A DNA stretch of 64,000 bases, from contig NZ_KB893625.1 of NCBI RefSeq assembly GCF_000374125.1, positions 983,161-1,047,160 on the forward strand, given 5' to 3'. This DNA comes from Niabella aurantiaca DSM 17617. GTDB taxonomy: Bacteria > Bacteroidota > Bacteroidia > Chitinophagales > Chitinophagaceae. A model generated the notes under the pieces. That model ran no database searches and was not told where the DNA came from. It saw only the letters and a program-made list of their open reading frames with translations. Of the stretch, positions 1 to 9,691 are shown piece after piece. The translations under genes were made by a program, and so were the position numbers. Each line of letters begins with the position of its first letter. The first letter of the stretch is position 1.

Positions 1-470
1 GGTGCTTCGGCTGCGCTCAACACGATGGCAGTAAGATTGATCTTCTATACCTGGCATAATGGGTCATCAGCAGGGTAATGAAAGATTATTCTTTCGTCAC
101 CTCGAGCGCAACAAAGTGAAGCCGAAGGGTCTCCCGGTTTTCGGGCGTCCGGTATCACAGGGATGCTTCGGCTGCGCTATGCTCCGCTCAGCACGACGCT
201 TGTATAATCCTTTTGTCAAGTTGAGTATTTGATAGTGAAACCTAATCAATGTGGCAATGACATCATATCCTTTCGTCACCCTGAGCGAAACAAAGTGGAG
301 CCGAAGGGTCTCCCGATCTTCGGACAGTCCGGTATTTCAGGGATGCTTCGGCTGCGCTATGCTCCGCTCAGCAGGACGGTAGTGTGATTGTTCTTCTATA
401 CCTGACGTGATCTATCATTGGCAGTATTTGATAAGGAAACCTGGTCAATGCGGCAATGACATCATATGCC
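1..470. repeat. Tandem array of a ~180-bp intergenic unit
   Basis: Two full copies begin at 92 and 271. Both open with TTTCGTCAC, share the core GATGCTTCGGCTGCGCTAT and close with CAATGACATCATAT. Bases 1-91 match the second half of the unit, so the array runs off the left edge. Within each unit AGCCGAAG and CTTCGGCT form opposing arms, so transcripts could fold. A single related element lies at 26794-26887. The class resembles the dispersed intergenic repeats common in Bacteroidota; I see no coding potential. Confidence 0.8.
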
Positions 471-506
471 TTCCTCCTGATCCCGGTCCGGCAGCATACC
501 CTAACC

Positions 507-594
507 GATACAGAAAGGATATACGAGCGATACAGCCAGGATACAGCTAGGATATAGAAAGGATACAGAAACGATACAGAAAGGATATACAAAG
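507..594. repeat. 11-bp tandem repeat, 8 units
   Basis: Eight consecutive 11-mers of the form GATACAGAAAG, with variants such as GATATACGAGC and GATACAGCCAG. Every unit keeps GATA at its start. Not coding in any convincing frame. Confidence 0.85.
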
Positions 595-654
595 AGGTCA
601 GGAGTGATCAGGAGGGATCAGTAGGGGTCAGGAGGGATCAGGAGGGATCAAAAA
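595..654. repeat. 10-bp tandem repeat, 6 units
   Basis: Six consecutive 10-mers of the form GGATCAGGAG, directly abutting the 11-bp array. The last unit degenerates into an A-run (GGATCAAAAA). Confidence 0.85.
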
Positions 655-1255
655 AATAAACCGGCGCATAAAACTGCCAACTTTATAGCTGCAATATAGA
701 AGCGGGGAATATGGATCCGGTTTAAAGAATGAAATGATGAGAAGCGTAGCTATGCCGATGGTGCCACCGGCCGCGCGTGACCGTTCCCGGAATCCGGAGC
801 GCATCACCATAAAGCCTTTTGATGCCGCCCCGTGCTGTTATTCAAAAACGGCGGCTTTAACGCTGTTACTGTAAAGCGGGTATCCACAGGCGGTTCAATG
901 GCCTCTGTACGCCCCAATATGTAGGAACATATGATCGGGGCCGGGTTTAACCGGTATGGGATGGACTGCCGGTCCGCATCTGTTTTGTAATTATTTACTT
1001 GTTAATCGTTTATGATCTTCCGAAGCATCCGGCACTGCTTTGTTCTACAACAACTGATGCCGTTTTCGGCCACATCAAAGCAGGAAGCATCGACATATGT
1101 TAAACCGGGGCATTGCTTGTCGGAACATTTTTAGTTCTGTAAATGATTGATAAACAGTTTAATTTATTTTTTTATAAAAAAAATTTTGTTCCGAAAAAAA
1201 TAATATGTATCTATGTATGTACAATTGATTTTTTATTTAACCTTTGCCGGTCATT
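655..1255. other. Intergenic leader of the PUL
   Basis: No gene is recognised here. The last ~120 bases before susC are strongly AT-rich, as expected for a promoter and leader. There is no exact TAnnTTTG box; the closest is TAACCTTTG at about 1238, which has one extra spacer base. No sigma/anti-sigma or hybrid two-component regulator gene lies in the visible upstream part. Confidence 0.5.
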
Positions 1256-4200
1256 ATGAACAAAAACTTACTGAGCTTGCTGAAGATAAGATGCAGCTAT
1301 TGCTGTTTTCTTTTGTTACTGGGAAATATAGCTGCCGGCCAGGCTGTTTTCCGGGTCAGCGGTAAGGTGTCGGATACAAAAGGCCAGGCCCTCGCGGGTG
1401 TCAACATAATGATCAAGCATACGCAAACGGGAACCGTGTCCAATGCGGAAGGCATCTACACGATCGAGGTCCCGGGAAAAGCCGACACCCTGGTGTTCTC
1501 CTATGTGGGGTACGAGACCCGGGAGCTTGCGGTAAACGGAAGGAATACACTGGATATGATACTGCCGGAAGAAAAAAACGACCTGGATGATGTGGTGGTA
1601 GTGGCCTATGGCCAGCAAAAAAAAGAAAGTATGGTCAGCTCCATAACCGCCATCAATCCAAAGGAAATAAAAGGGCCTACCAGCAACCTCACCACCATGC
1701 TGGCCGGGCGTATTTCCGGGCTGATCTCCTACCAGCGCAGCGGAGAGCCGGGCGCTGATAATGCATCCTTCTTTATCCGGGGGATCACCTCCTTTGGCTC
1801 GGGAAAGCTGGACCCGCTGATCCTGATCGACGGGATGGAGTCCAGCACCACCGAGCTGGCCCGCCTGCAGCCGGATGATATCGCCGGGTTCTCGGTTTTA
1901 AAAGATGCGGCAGCGGCCTCCCTGTATGGAGCACGGGGTGCCAACGGCGTGATCCTGGTGACCACCAAAACGGGGAAGACCGGCGCCACCAAAATGAATA
2001 TCCGCTTCGAGAATTCGACCTCATCCAATACCCAGAATTTTAAGCTGGCAGACAACATCACCTATATGCGGCTGTCCAACGAAGCGGCGCTTACCCGCAA
2101 CCCCCTGGAGCGGCTGCCTTACAGTCAGAATAAGATCGATCATACCCTTGCGGGCGATAACCCCTACCTGTACCCCAGCAACAACTGGATCGATGCGCTG
2201 ATCAAAAAATATACGAACAACCAGCGGCTGAACATCAACCTCACCGGCGGCAGCCAGAAGGCGCAGTACTATGTGGGCGCCACCATGAACCAGGACAATG
2301 GCGTATTGAAGACACAGCAGGGCAGCAATGTGAACAATAACATCCGGTTAAGGAGCTATGAGGTACGCTCCAATGTAAACCTGAAGCTGACGCCCACCAC
2401 GGAAGCCATTATCCGGACCACGGGCAATTTTGATGATTACAACGGGCCGATCGGCGGTGGCGGCGCCATCTTCAGCAGCGCATTAAATGCCAACCCGGTT
2501 TTGTTTCCCGCTATTTTTCCCGCCTCGGATCTGCCAACCGCCAAACATCCGTTGTTCGGGAATGCGGCGCGGGGCTCTAACGGCGATGTATATGGCAACC
2601 CGTATGCGGCGATGGTATCCGGTTTTCAACAGTACAATACCTCTACCTTAAACGTACAATTGGAGGTAAAGCAGGACCTGAAATTTGTAACCCCGGGCCT
2701 TTCTGCAAGGCTGATGGTCTATACCAAACGCTATTCTTATTTCAGCCTGAACCGGCAATACAACCCGTTCTTCTATGCAGCCAATGCTTCTGTTACCGAT
2801 CCCGGCGCATATACGCTCAGCCTGCTGAATGAGAAAACGGCCACCGAATACCTGAATTACAATGCGGGACCAAAGATCGTGAACACCACTACCTATGCAG
2901 AGGCAGCGGTGAATTATAACCGCACATTTAATAGTGTGCACAATATCGGTGGCTTGCTCATCGGCATTCGTCGGAATTATTTAAACGGGAATGCGGGCGA
3001 TCTGCAATCATCGCTCCCGTTCCGGAACCAGGGATTGTCCGGAAGATTTACCTATGGGTATGATAACCGCTATTTGTTTGAAGGGAACTTTGGCTATAAT
3101 GGTTCCGAACGTTTTGCCAAAAATAACCGCTATGGGTTCTTCCCTTCGGTGGGAGTGGCCTGGAACCTGGCCAATGAAAAATTCTTTGAAGACCTGGTAC
3201 CGGTGGTCTCCAGGCTGAAGCTGCGGGCTACTTACGGACTGGTGGGCAATGACCAGATCGGGAATGCCAATGACCGGTTCTTTTACCTGTCGAACGTAAG
3301 CCTGGCTGATGACAATTATAAATATTACTTTGGAGAGAACTATGCTTATTCCCGCCCGGGCATTTCCATTTCCCGCTATCCGAATGACGAGATCACCTGG
3401 GAAAAATCAAAAAAAGTAAATATCGGCCTGGACCTGGGGTTGTGGAATGCGCTCAATATAACGGTGGATGCGTATAAGGAGCGGCGCAGCAATATCCTGA
3501 TGCAGCGGGCCTATATTCCCACTACGATGGGCCTTACCTCCAACGTAAGCGCCAATGTAGGCGTGGCGGAGGGCCTGGGCATTGATGTGGCCATGGATTA
3601 CAATAGAACCTTTGGACGGTCGTGGCTGCAGGCAAGGGGCACGTTTACCTATGCCGCCAGCGAGCTGCTGGTAAATGAGGAACCGGAGTATCCCGCCAAC
3701 ATGATGTACCTGTCGCGGGTAGGCCAATCGCTGGGGCAGGTGTACGGGCTGGTGGCAGAGCGCCTGTTTGTAGACGACGAGGATGTAAAGAATGCGCCCC
3801 GGCAGAATTTTGGGGAAGTAAGGGGCGGTGATATCAAGTACCGCGATCTGAACGGCGATGGTCAGATCACCAACCTGGACATGATCAACGGGCTGGGCTA
3901 TCCGGTTACGCCGGAGATCATTTACGGCTTTGGCTTTTCTTTCGGGTTTAAGAATTTCGACATCAGTACTTTTTTCCAGGGCTCGGCAAGATCCTCGTTG
4001 TTTATAGATCCCGCGGCGATATCGCCGTTTGTGGCCGACGGCCCCAACCAGCACGGCCTGCTGAAAGTGATCGCCGATGATCACTGGTCGGAGGATGACC
4101 GGAACCTGTATGCCTTCTGGCCGCGGCTGGGGCTTACACAGAACGAGAACAACAACCAGCCCTCTAACTGGTGGATGCGCAACGGGGCTTTCCTGCGGAT

Positions 4201-4399
4201 GAAGAGCGCCGAGATCGGCTACAATATCGCCGACAAAGGATTGAAAAGATACCGGATCTCCGGGCTGCGCATCTATGCAAACGGCAGCAACCTGTTCCTC
4301 ATCAGTGCCTTTAAGCTTTGGGACCCCGAGCAGGGTGGCAACGGACTGGGCTACCCGGTGCAGCGCGTATTCAATTTAGGGATCAATGTTCAGTTATAA
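1256..4399 (+). CDS. susC: SusC/RagA-type TonB-linked outer membrane transporter
   Basis: Outer-membrane importer that should work with the SusD lipoprotein encoded next to it to bring glycan fragments into the periplasm using TonB energy. The protein has a signal peptide (about residues 1-26, ending near AAGQA), a CarboxypepD_reg-like beta-sandwich (about 30-115) and a plug with the family signatures VVVVAYGQQKK and LKDAAAASLYGARGANGV. A long 22-strand-type barrel follows and ends in an aromatic/hydrophobic strand (GINVQL). ATG 1256 is preferred over TTG 1244, which adds only four residues. It is the first gene of a same-strand run reaching 16877. About 1047 residues, normal for the family. 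The substrate cannot be read from this protein alone; the downstream GH92 genes point to mannose-containing glycans. Confidence 0.95.
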   Translation: MNKNLLSLLKIRCSYCCFLLLLGNIAAGQAVFRVSGKVSDTKGQALAGVNIMIKHTQTGTVSNAEGIYTIEVPGKADTLVFSYVGYETRELAVNGRNTLDMILPEEKNDLDDVVVVAYGQQKKESMVSSITAINPKEIKGPTSNLTTMLAGRISGLISYQRSGEPGADNASFFIRGITSFGSGKLDPLILIDGMESSTTELARLQPDDIAGFSVLKDAAAASLYGARGANGVILVTTKTGKTGATKMNIRFENSTSSNTQNFKLADNITYMRLSNEAALTRNPLERLPYSQNKIDHTLAGDNPYLYPSNNWIDALIKKYTNNQRLNINLTGGSQKAQYYVGATMNQDNGVLKTQQGSNVNNNIRLRSYEVRSNVNLKLTPTTEAIIRTTGNFDDYNGPIGGGGAIFSSALNANPVLFPAIFPASDLPTAKHPLFGNAARGSNGDVYGNPYAAMVSGFQQYNTSTLNVQLEVKQDLKFVTPGLSARLMVYTKRYSYFSLNRQYNPFFYAANASVTDPGAYTLSLLNEKTATEYLNYNAGPKIVNTTTYAEAAVNYNRTFNSVHNIGGLLIGIRRNYLNGNAGDLQSSLPFRNQGLSGRFTYGYDNRYLFEGNFGYNGSERFAKNNRYGFFPSVGVAWNLANEKFFEDLVPVVSRLKLRATYGLVGNDQIGNANDRFFYLSNVSLADDNYKYYFGENYAYSRPGISISRYPNDEITWEKSKKVNIGLDLGLWNALNITVDAYKERRSNILMQRAYIPTTMGLTSNVSANVGVAEGLGIDVAMDYNRTFGRSWLQARGTFTYAASELLVNEEPEYPANMMYLSRVGQSLGQVYGLVAERLFVDDEDVKNAPRQNFGEVRGGDIKYRDLNGDGQITNLDMINGLGYPVTPEIIYGFGFSFGFKNFDISTFFQGSARSSLFIDPAAISPFVADGPNQHGLLKVIADDHWSEDDRNLYAFWPRLGLTQNENNNQPSNWWMRNGAFLRMKSAEIGYNIADKGLKRYRISGLRIYANGSNLFLISAFKLWDPEQGGNGLGYPVQRVFNLGINVQL

Positions 4400-4418
4400 T
4401 ACTCCAAAATCTACCAAT

Positions 4419-6359
4419 ATGCATTCGTTATATCGTTGTTTGCCTTTATTAAAGATTTCAGCGTATCAGCGGTCCGTGTTGCTCCTTTGCTTGCTTATGG
4501 CAATGGCGGCATCCTGCCGGAAGGGTTACCTGGATATTGTGCCGGATAATGTGGCAACGCTGGATCACGCGTTCTCCAACCGTATGGAGGCCGAAAAGTA
4601 TTTGTTTACCTGCTATGCTTATTTACCACAGGAAGGGCACCCGGATAAAAACCCTGCCTTTAGCGGTGGCGACGAGGCCTGGACCTACTGGCCCATGATC
4701 GAAGATTTTTTTTACCGCGATCCGTACCATATTGCAAGAGGCGAGCAGAACCGTGCCAACCCGTATATGAACTATTGGGACGGGTATGATGGAAAGCCGC
4801 TCTGGCAGGGCATCCGGGCCTGCAATATATTCCTGGAAAGTATTGATAAGGTGGCCGATCTTCAGCCCTACGAAAAAGTACGGTGGGTGGCCGAGGTCAA
4901 ATTCCTGAAAGCTTATTTTCACTGGTACCTGTTCCGGATGTACGGCCCCATCCCGGTAATGGATACGAACCTGCCCATTGACGCTCCCCCGGCAGCGGTG
5001 AAAGTGTACCGGCAGCCGGTGGATTCTGTAGTGAACTATATCGCCGGGCTGATTGATGAAGCGGCCGCCGGCGATGCCAATACCGGTTTGCCATTGAAGA
5101 TCACCAGCGCGGCTACCGAACTGGGGCGCATTACCAAAGTAGCGGCGCTGGCCATAAAAGCGCGGTTGCTGGTAACGGCGGCCAGTCCCCTGTTCAACGG
5201 GAACAATGATTTTTCCGGCCTGAAGAACAATAATGGCGAGGTGTTGTTCAATCCGCAATATGACGCCGGCAAGTGGACAAGGGCCCGGGATGCCTGTAAG
5301 GCGGCGATCGACGCGGCAGCAGCTGCCGGTCTGAGGCTGTATTATTTTAACCCGTCGATCATTGATGTGGATCATGCCACCCGGATCGAAATGAATATCC
5401 GCAATGCCGTTTGTGAGAAGTGGAACAGCGAGCTGATCTGGGGGCTGACCACGGGTGGCGATCCTACCTTCTGGCTGCAGACCTATGCCTGCCCGCAGCT
5501 GGATCCCAACCAGTTTAACATTAACCTGAAAGGCAAGCTGGCACCGCCCATGAAGATGGCCGAGTTGTTTTATACAAAGAACGGCGTACCTATAGAAGAG
5601 GATAAGACCTGGGATTATACCAACCGTTTTCATTTGCGCACCGCAACGGCTATGGATACGGGTATCCAGGAAGGCTACCGGACCGTAGGGCTGCATTTTG
5701 AGCGGGAGCCGCGGTTCTATGCCGATATGGCGTTTGACGGATCGCGGTGGTTCATGCGGAACGGGAACTACAACATTCAAAGTAAGCTGGGGGAGTATTC
5801 CGGCAAGAAGCAAAGCCGGCTGTATTCCGTTACCGGGTACTATACAAAGAAGATCGTGAACTGGAACCTCGTGTACAGCAATACCTCTTTACAGGTGGAA
5901 TCCTATCCCTGGCCGGTAATGCGCCTCAGCGATCTTTACCTGCTGTATGCAGAAGCGCTGAATGAGTCGGGGAGCTCCGCTGCCGCACTGCCCTACCTGA
6001 ACCAGATCCGTGCAAGGGCAGGGCTGCCGGCAGTTGAAGAATCCTGGCCGGCCTATTCAACCCGGCCTTCGAAATACCAGTCGGTAGAGGGGCTGCGGGA
6101 GATCATCCGGCAGGAGCGCGCTATTGAGATGGCATTTGAAGGCAGCCGGTTCTGGGACCTGCGCCGCTGGAAGACAGCGCCACAGGTGTTGAGTACGGCT
6201 GTTTATGGCTGGGACATCCTGCAGGAAAATACGGACGATTATAACCGGAGGGTGCTGCTTTACAATCCGCGGTTCATAGCGCCCCGTGATTATTTCTGGC
6301 CCATCCGGGAATATAACCTCCAGATCAATCCGAACCTGGTACAAAACCCGGGATGGTAG
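4419..6359 (+). CDS. susD: SusD/RagB-type nutrient-binding outer membrane lipoprotein
   Basis: Surface glycan-binding partner that caps the SusC barrel. The N-terminus has a lipoprotein signal with lipobox AMAASC (lipidated Cys followed by RKG). The SusD-like helical TPR scaffold follows, and the C-terminal RagB/SusD motifs are clear: YLLYAEALNESG, LNQIRARAGLP, IRQERAIEMAFEGSRFWDLRRW, and a closing YFWPIREYNLQINPNLVQNPGW-type tail. ATG 4419 (MHSLYRC) gives a usual signal; an in-frame ATG at 4386 would overlap the susC stop by 14 bases. The stop overlaps an upstream in-frame ATG of the next gene at 6353, consistent with one transcript. Confidence 0.95.
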   Translation: MHSLYRCLPLLKISAYQRSVLLLCLLMAMAASCRKGYLDIVPDNVATLDHAFSNRMEAEKYLFTCYAYLPQEGHPDKNPAFSGGDEAWTYWPMIEDFFYRDPYHIARGEQNRANPYMNYWDGYDGKPLWQGIRACNIFLESIDKVADLQPYEKVRWVAEVKFLKAYFHWYLFRMYGPIPVMDTNLPIDAPPAAVKVYRQPVDSVVNYIAGLIDEAAAGDANTGLPLKITSAATELGRITKVAALAIKARLLVTAASPLFNGNNDFSGLKNNNGEVLFNPQYDAGKWTRARDACKAAIDAAAAAGLRLYYFNPSIIDVDHATRIEMNIRNAVCEKWNSELIWGLTTGGDPTFWLQTYACPQLDPNQFNINLKGKLAPPMKMAELFYTKNGVPIEEDKTWDYTNRFHLRTATAMDTGIQEGYRTVGLHFEREPRFYADMAFDGSRWFMRNGNYNIQSKLGEYSGKKQSRLYSVTGYYTKKIVNWNLVYSNTSLQVESYPWPVMRLSDLYLLYAEALNESGSSAAALPYLNQIRARAGLPAVEESWPAYSTRPSKYQSVEGLREIIRQERAIEMAFEGSRFWDLRRWKTAPQVLSTAVYGWDILQENTDDYNRRVLLYNPRFIAPRDYFWPIREYNLQINPNLVQNPGW

Positions 6360-6397
6360 CGGCCAATAGAAATGATGCCTGTATAAAAAGTATTGAA

Positions 6398-7573
6398 ATG
6401 AAAAAATGTATTTACCATAGTAGCCTTTTCCTGATCCTGCTGTTAGCCGGCGCCTGCAAAAAAGATGTGGCGGGCCCGGCATTGAAAGACGGCGTTGCCC
6501 CCGGCCCTGTAAGCGATGTGGCGGTCGAAAACCTGAACGGTGCAGCGCGGATCCGTTATACCTTACCCGGCGATGCGGACCTGTTGTATATAAGAGCCCG
6601 GTATGCCACGCGGCAGGGAGTGGTGCGGGAAACAAAAGTAAGTCGTTACAGCCGCAGCGTGCTGGTGGAGGGGTTTGGCGATACCAGCGCCTACCAGGTT
6701 TCCCTGTACGCGGTGGATAAAAGTGAGAACAGCTCCCCGGTGCTCGATGTAACGGTGCACCCGCTGGAACCGCCCATCTGGATCGTGCGCAGGCAGTTGG
6801 CATTGACGCCCGATTTTGGAGGCATTAACGTAAAATATACCAATCCCGGTGAAAATGACCTGGCCATCGTAGTACTGGCCAATGATTCGCTGGGACAATT
6901 TTCACCCGTTACCACCAATTATACCAATCTTAAGGCCGGCGACTTCTCTACCCGGAACATGCCGGATGTGCCCACCCGCTTTGGCGTGTACATCCGCGAC
7001 CGGTGGGGCAACCTTTCGGATACGCTTACTACCCAGCTTACCCCGCTGTTTGAGGAGCTGCTGGACCGCACCAAAATGAAAGGGCTCACCCTGCCAACCG
7101 ATGCCCCCCTGGGTTACAGCGGCAGTATTGCCGGGCTTTTTGACGGAAACCCCACCGGGGGCGGCTTCTATCATTCCGGGGATGCAGCCAGGATGCCCCA
7201 GTGGTTTACGTATGATATGGGTGTAACGGCCAAGCTGAGCCGGCTGGTATGGTTTATGCGTCCCGGCTTTTATTACACCCTGCACAACCCGAGGGAGGTG
7301 GAGATATGGGGGTCCAATGATCCCAACCCCGACGGGAGTTTTGACGATAGCTGGACATTGCTGACCACCTCCGTGCAAACAAAGCCCTCCGGTCTTCCGG
7401 AAGGGCAGCTTTCACAGGCAGATATCGATGCTGCACTGGCGGGGCATACGGTGGAGTTCCCGCTCAATACACCCAAGGTCCGCTATATCCGGTTTAAAAC
7501 ATTAAAGAACTGGTCCAACGGCACCTATGTGAATTTTTACCAGATCATGATGTGGGGCGATACCAAGAAATGA
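6398..7573 (+). CDS. DUF4959/DUF5126/DUF5000 surface lipoprotein of the PUL
   Basis: Probably a surface glycan-binding protein accompanying SusC/SusD. Lipoprotein signal with lipobox LAGAC then KKD. The N-terminal half looks like two fibronectin-III-like beta modules (DUF4959, then DUF5126); the C-terminal ~150 residues look like the discoidin-like DUF5000, with GSNDPNPDGSFDDSWTLL and YIRFKTLKNW. This three-domain order is typical of a protein encoded just after SusD in many Bacteroidota PULs. ATG 6398 (MKKCIYH) places the signal peptide correctly; ATG 6353, inside the susD end, would add 15 unlikely residues. Domain names come from recalled family features, not from a search. Confidence 0.8.
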   Translation: MKKCIYHSSLFLILLLAGACKKDVAGPALKDGVAPGPVSDVAVENLNGAARIRYTLPGDADLLYIRARYATRQGVVRETKVSRYSRSVLVEGFGDTSAYQVSLYAVDKSENSSPVLDVTVHPLEPPIWIVRRQLALTPDFGGINVKYTNPGENDLAIVVLANDSLGQFSPVTTNYTNLKAGDFSTRNMPDVPTRFGVYIRDRWGNLSDTLTTQLTPLFEELLDRTKMKGLTLPTDAPLGYSGSIAGLFDGNPTGGGFYHSGDAARMPQWFTYDMGVTAKLSRLVWFMRPGFYYTLHNPREVEIWGSNDPNPDGSFDDSWTLLTTSVQTKPSGLPEGQLSQADIDAALAGHTVEFPLNTPKVRYIRFKTLKNWSNGTYVNFYQIMMWGDTKK

Positions 7574-7600
7574 TCCATTGTTAAAAAGAAAAAACGATAC

Positions 7601-8809
7601 ATGAAACCGATAAATCATCTGGCAGTTTTTGGGATACTGGTATTGGCGGTGGCCATGACTTCCTGCACCAAAACCAGCGGCGATGCCTACCGCAGGTACC
7701 TGGAGAAGGGGGAGATCACCTACCCGGGGCGTGTGGATACCGTTATTGTGCGGCCCGGGAATAACCGGATACAGCTTTCTGTAGTGCTGGGTAATGACCC
7801 GCTGGTAATGCGGCTGCATGTGTACTGGAATAATTTCCAGGACTCGCTGTCGGTTCCCGTGCAGCACACAGCCGGAACCGATACTGTTCAGGTGCTGGTG
7901 CCCGGGTTGGATGAAGGCAACTACAATTTTGCATTGTACACCTATGATGCAACGGACCATCAATCGGTGGTGGTCAATGCTTTTGGTGTGGCTTACGGGC
8001 AAAGCTATAGCAGCTCGCTGGTAAACCGTACGCTCAGATCGGTGGAGCAATCGGAGGGGAACGGTATCATACTGAACTGGGGGGAACCCGCAGGCGGGGA
8101 ATTGGGCATTGATGTGGAGTACACGGGAGCCGGCGGGAGCCTTCAGAAAATTGTTGTGCCGCCAACAGACACCCGCACGGTGCTTCCGGATTACGAGGGA
8201 CAGACGGCGCTTACCTACCGCTCAAAATACAAGCCGGATACGACCGCCTTTGAGTTTTTCTACCCGCCGGCTTCCACCATAACGCTGCCCGTATTTGAAC
8301 GCCGGCTGCCCAAATCAGGATTTAAGGTACTGGAACTGCCAACGGATATACTGGATGGAGGCTATGGCTGGCTGCTGCCCTACCTGTGGGATGAAAAATA
8401 CGACCCGCCCGGTTTTGCAACCCAATCCGTGATCCCCTGCTGGTTCACCATCGACTGCAGTGCAGCGGCAGCGCTTAGCCGCTTTAAGGTATGGCAGGCC
8501 AACGACCGGCTGTATGACCTGGAGAGCGTAAAAACATTTGAGCTGTATGGTAGCAATGCGCCGGCGGCGGATGGCAGCTGGGACAGCTGGACCCGGATCG
8601 GTGCTTACGAATCCATAAAGCCCTCCGGGCTTCCGGTTGGTCAAAATACCCCGGAGGATGTTGCCTATGCAAAAGCCGGGGAGGAATTTGCTGTACCGGA
8701 AGGAACGGAAAAGTTCCGGTACTACCGGTTTAAATTATTGTCCAACTGGGGCGGGGGCCATTTTATGACCCTGGAAGAAGTAACTTTTTATACACATGAC
8801 CGGCTGTAG
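7601..8809 (+). CDS. DUF4998 surface lipoprotein with discoidin-like C-terminus
   Basis: Second accessory surface lipoprotein of the PUL. Signal peptide with lipobox AMTSC then TKT. The N-terminal ~200 residues match DUF4998, an Fn3-like PUL family (YLEKGEITYPGRVDTVIV start). The C-terminal ~150 residues end in a discoidin/DUF5000-like module with YGSNAPAADGSWDSWTRIG and YRFKLLSNWGG. That module clearly resembles the C-terminus of the preceding lipoprotein, including a shared KPSGLP segment, so the two may bind related ligands. A carbohydrate-binding role is inferred from family context. Confidence 0.78.
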   Translation: MKPINHLAVFGILVLAVAMTSCTKTSGDAYRRYLEKGEITYPGRVDTVIVRPGNNRIQLSVVLGNDPLVMRLHVYWNNFQDSLSVPVQHTAGTDTVQVLVPGLDEGNYNFALYTYDATDHQSVVVNAFGVAYGQSYSSSLVNRTLRSVEQSEGNGIILNWGEPAGGELGIDVEYTGAGGSLQKIVVPPTDTRTVLPDYEGQTALTYRSKYKPDTTAFEFFYPPASTITLPVFERRLPKSGFKVLELPTDILDGGYGWLLPYLWDEKYDPPGFATQSVIPCWFTIDCSAAAALSRFKVWQANDRLYDLESVKTFELYGSNAPAADGSWDSWTRIGAYESIKPSGLPVGQNTPEDVAYAKAGEEFAVPEGTEKFRYYRFKLLSNWGGGHFMTLEEVTFYTHDRL

Positions 8810-8870
8810 GGAAGCGACCGTAGAAACCGGCGATGCCCCTTCTTTTATTGCTGCATATAAAAAAAACAGG

Positions 8871-9614
8871 ATGCGTTTTCGTTTACAATATTATCGTACG
8901 GTGCCGCTTATTTTGCTGCCGGCATTCATTTGTATGGGATTCACCAGGAACGCCTGCGGGGACCCCCGTACCGCCACAGGGAAAGCACCGGCGCTTTCAG
9001 CTGCGGGCCTTCCGGACACCATCCGGAAAGACGGGATCACCCTGGTCTTTGCAGACGGGTCGGCCGGTATGGATGTCCGTCAAAAACAGGAGCTGATCCG
9101 TACTTTTTTCAGGAACTATCCCTTGTTTATAAAGACCTTTAACCCAAAGGCCGCCCGGACCGTGCATTTTAAAATAGACTCCGGCTACACCGGTGTGGCG
9201 TATGCCGATGCAGGGAAAGGATCCGTGTGCTACAGCGCCGGTTATCTGCGCAAGCATCCGCAGGATGTGGATGTGGTCACCCATGAGATCATGCACATCA
9301 TACAAAACTATCCTTCCGGTCCCGGATGGATCACCGAGGGGATCGCCGATTATGTACGGCATGTATACGGCGTGAACAATGCAGCGGCAGGCTGGGCACT
9401 GCGCAGTCCCCGGCCGGAGACATCCTATACAAACGGGTATGGTGATGCCGCGCGCTTTTTTGTATGGCTGGAACTGCGGGTAAAGAAGGGGATCGTTAAA
9501 AAGCTGAATGCCGCCATGCGCTCCGGAAGATATACGGACCGGTTCTGGATAAAAGAAACGCATAAGGATATCGACAGCCTGTGGGCTGATTATATGCTGC
9601 AGCCGGAGCTTTGA
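8871..9614 (+). CDS. Secreted basic-secretory-protein (BSP) family metalloprotease
   Basis: Putative secreted zinc peptidase of the plant basic secretory protein family (PF04450). After a signal peptide (RTVPLILLPAFICMGF) the mature domain has the zinc motif HEIMH, followed by the downstream WITEGIADYVRHVYG segment expected to bring the third ligand region. YTNGYGDAARFFVWLE and the final DIDSLWADYM are also typical. ATG 8871 (MRFRLQYY) gives a normal signal; an in-frame ATG 8796 overlaps the previous stop and would put 25 polar residues in front of it. Its place inside a SusCD-GH92 locus suggests that the peptide part of a glycoprotein is also cut. Activity is inferred from the motif only. 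Confidence 0.82.
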   Translation: MRFRLQYYRTVPLILLPAFICMGFTRNACGDPRTATGKAPALSAAGLPDTIRKDGITLVFADGSAGMDVRQKQELIRTFFRNYPLFIKTFNPKAARTVHFKIDSGYTGVAYADAGKGSVCYSAGYLRKHPQDVDVVTHEIMHIIQNYPSGPGWITEGIADYVRHVYGVNNAAAGWALRSPRPETSYTNGYGDAARFFVWLELRVKKGIVKKLNAAMRSGRYTDRFWIKETHKDIDSLWADYMLQPEL

Positions 9615-9622
9615 TAAAGAGG

Positions 9623-9630
9623 TAGTTTTG
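9623..9630 (+). promoter_or_regulatory. Possible -7 box (TAGTTTTG) before GH92
   Basis: Exact match to the Bacteroidota TAnnTTTG -7 consensus, about 60 bases before the GH92 start and just after the BSP stop. It may give the glycosidase genes an internal promoter. A chance match is possible. Confidence 0.35.
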
Positions 9631-9691
9631 ATAACAGGAACCTGCCGGTGCGGAAGAAGTACCCGGCTTCAAATAAATTGGACGAATAAGG

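Noticed and set aside
4623-5813. Long open frame on the minus strand inside susD
   Set aside because: No family features; it mirrors the GC-rich codon pattern of susD on the other strand.
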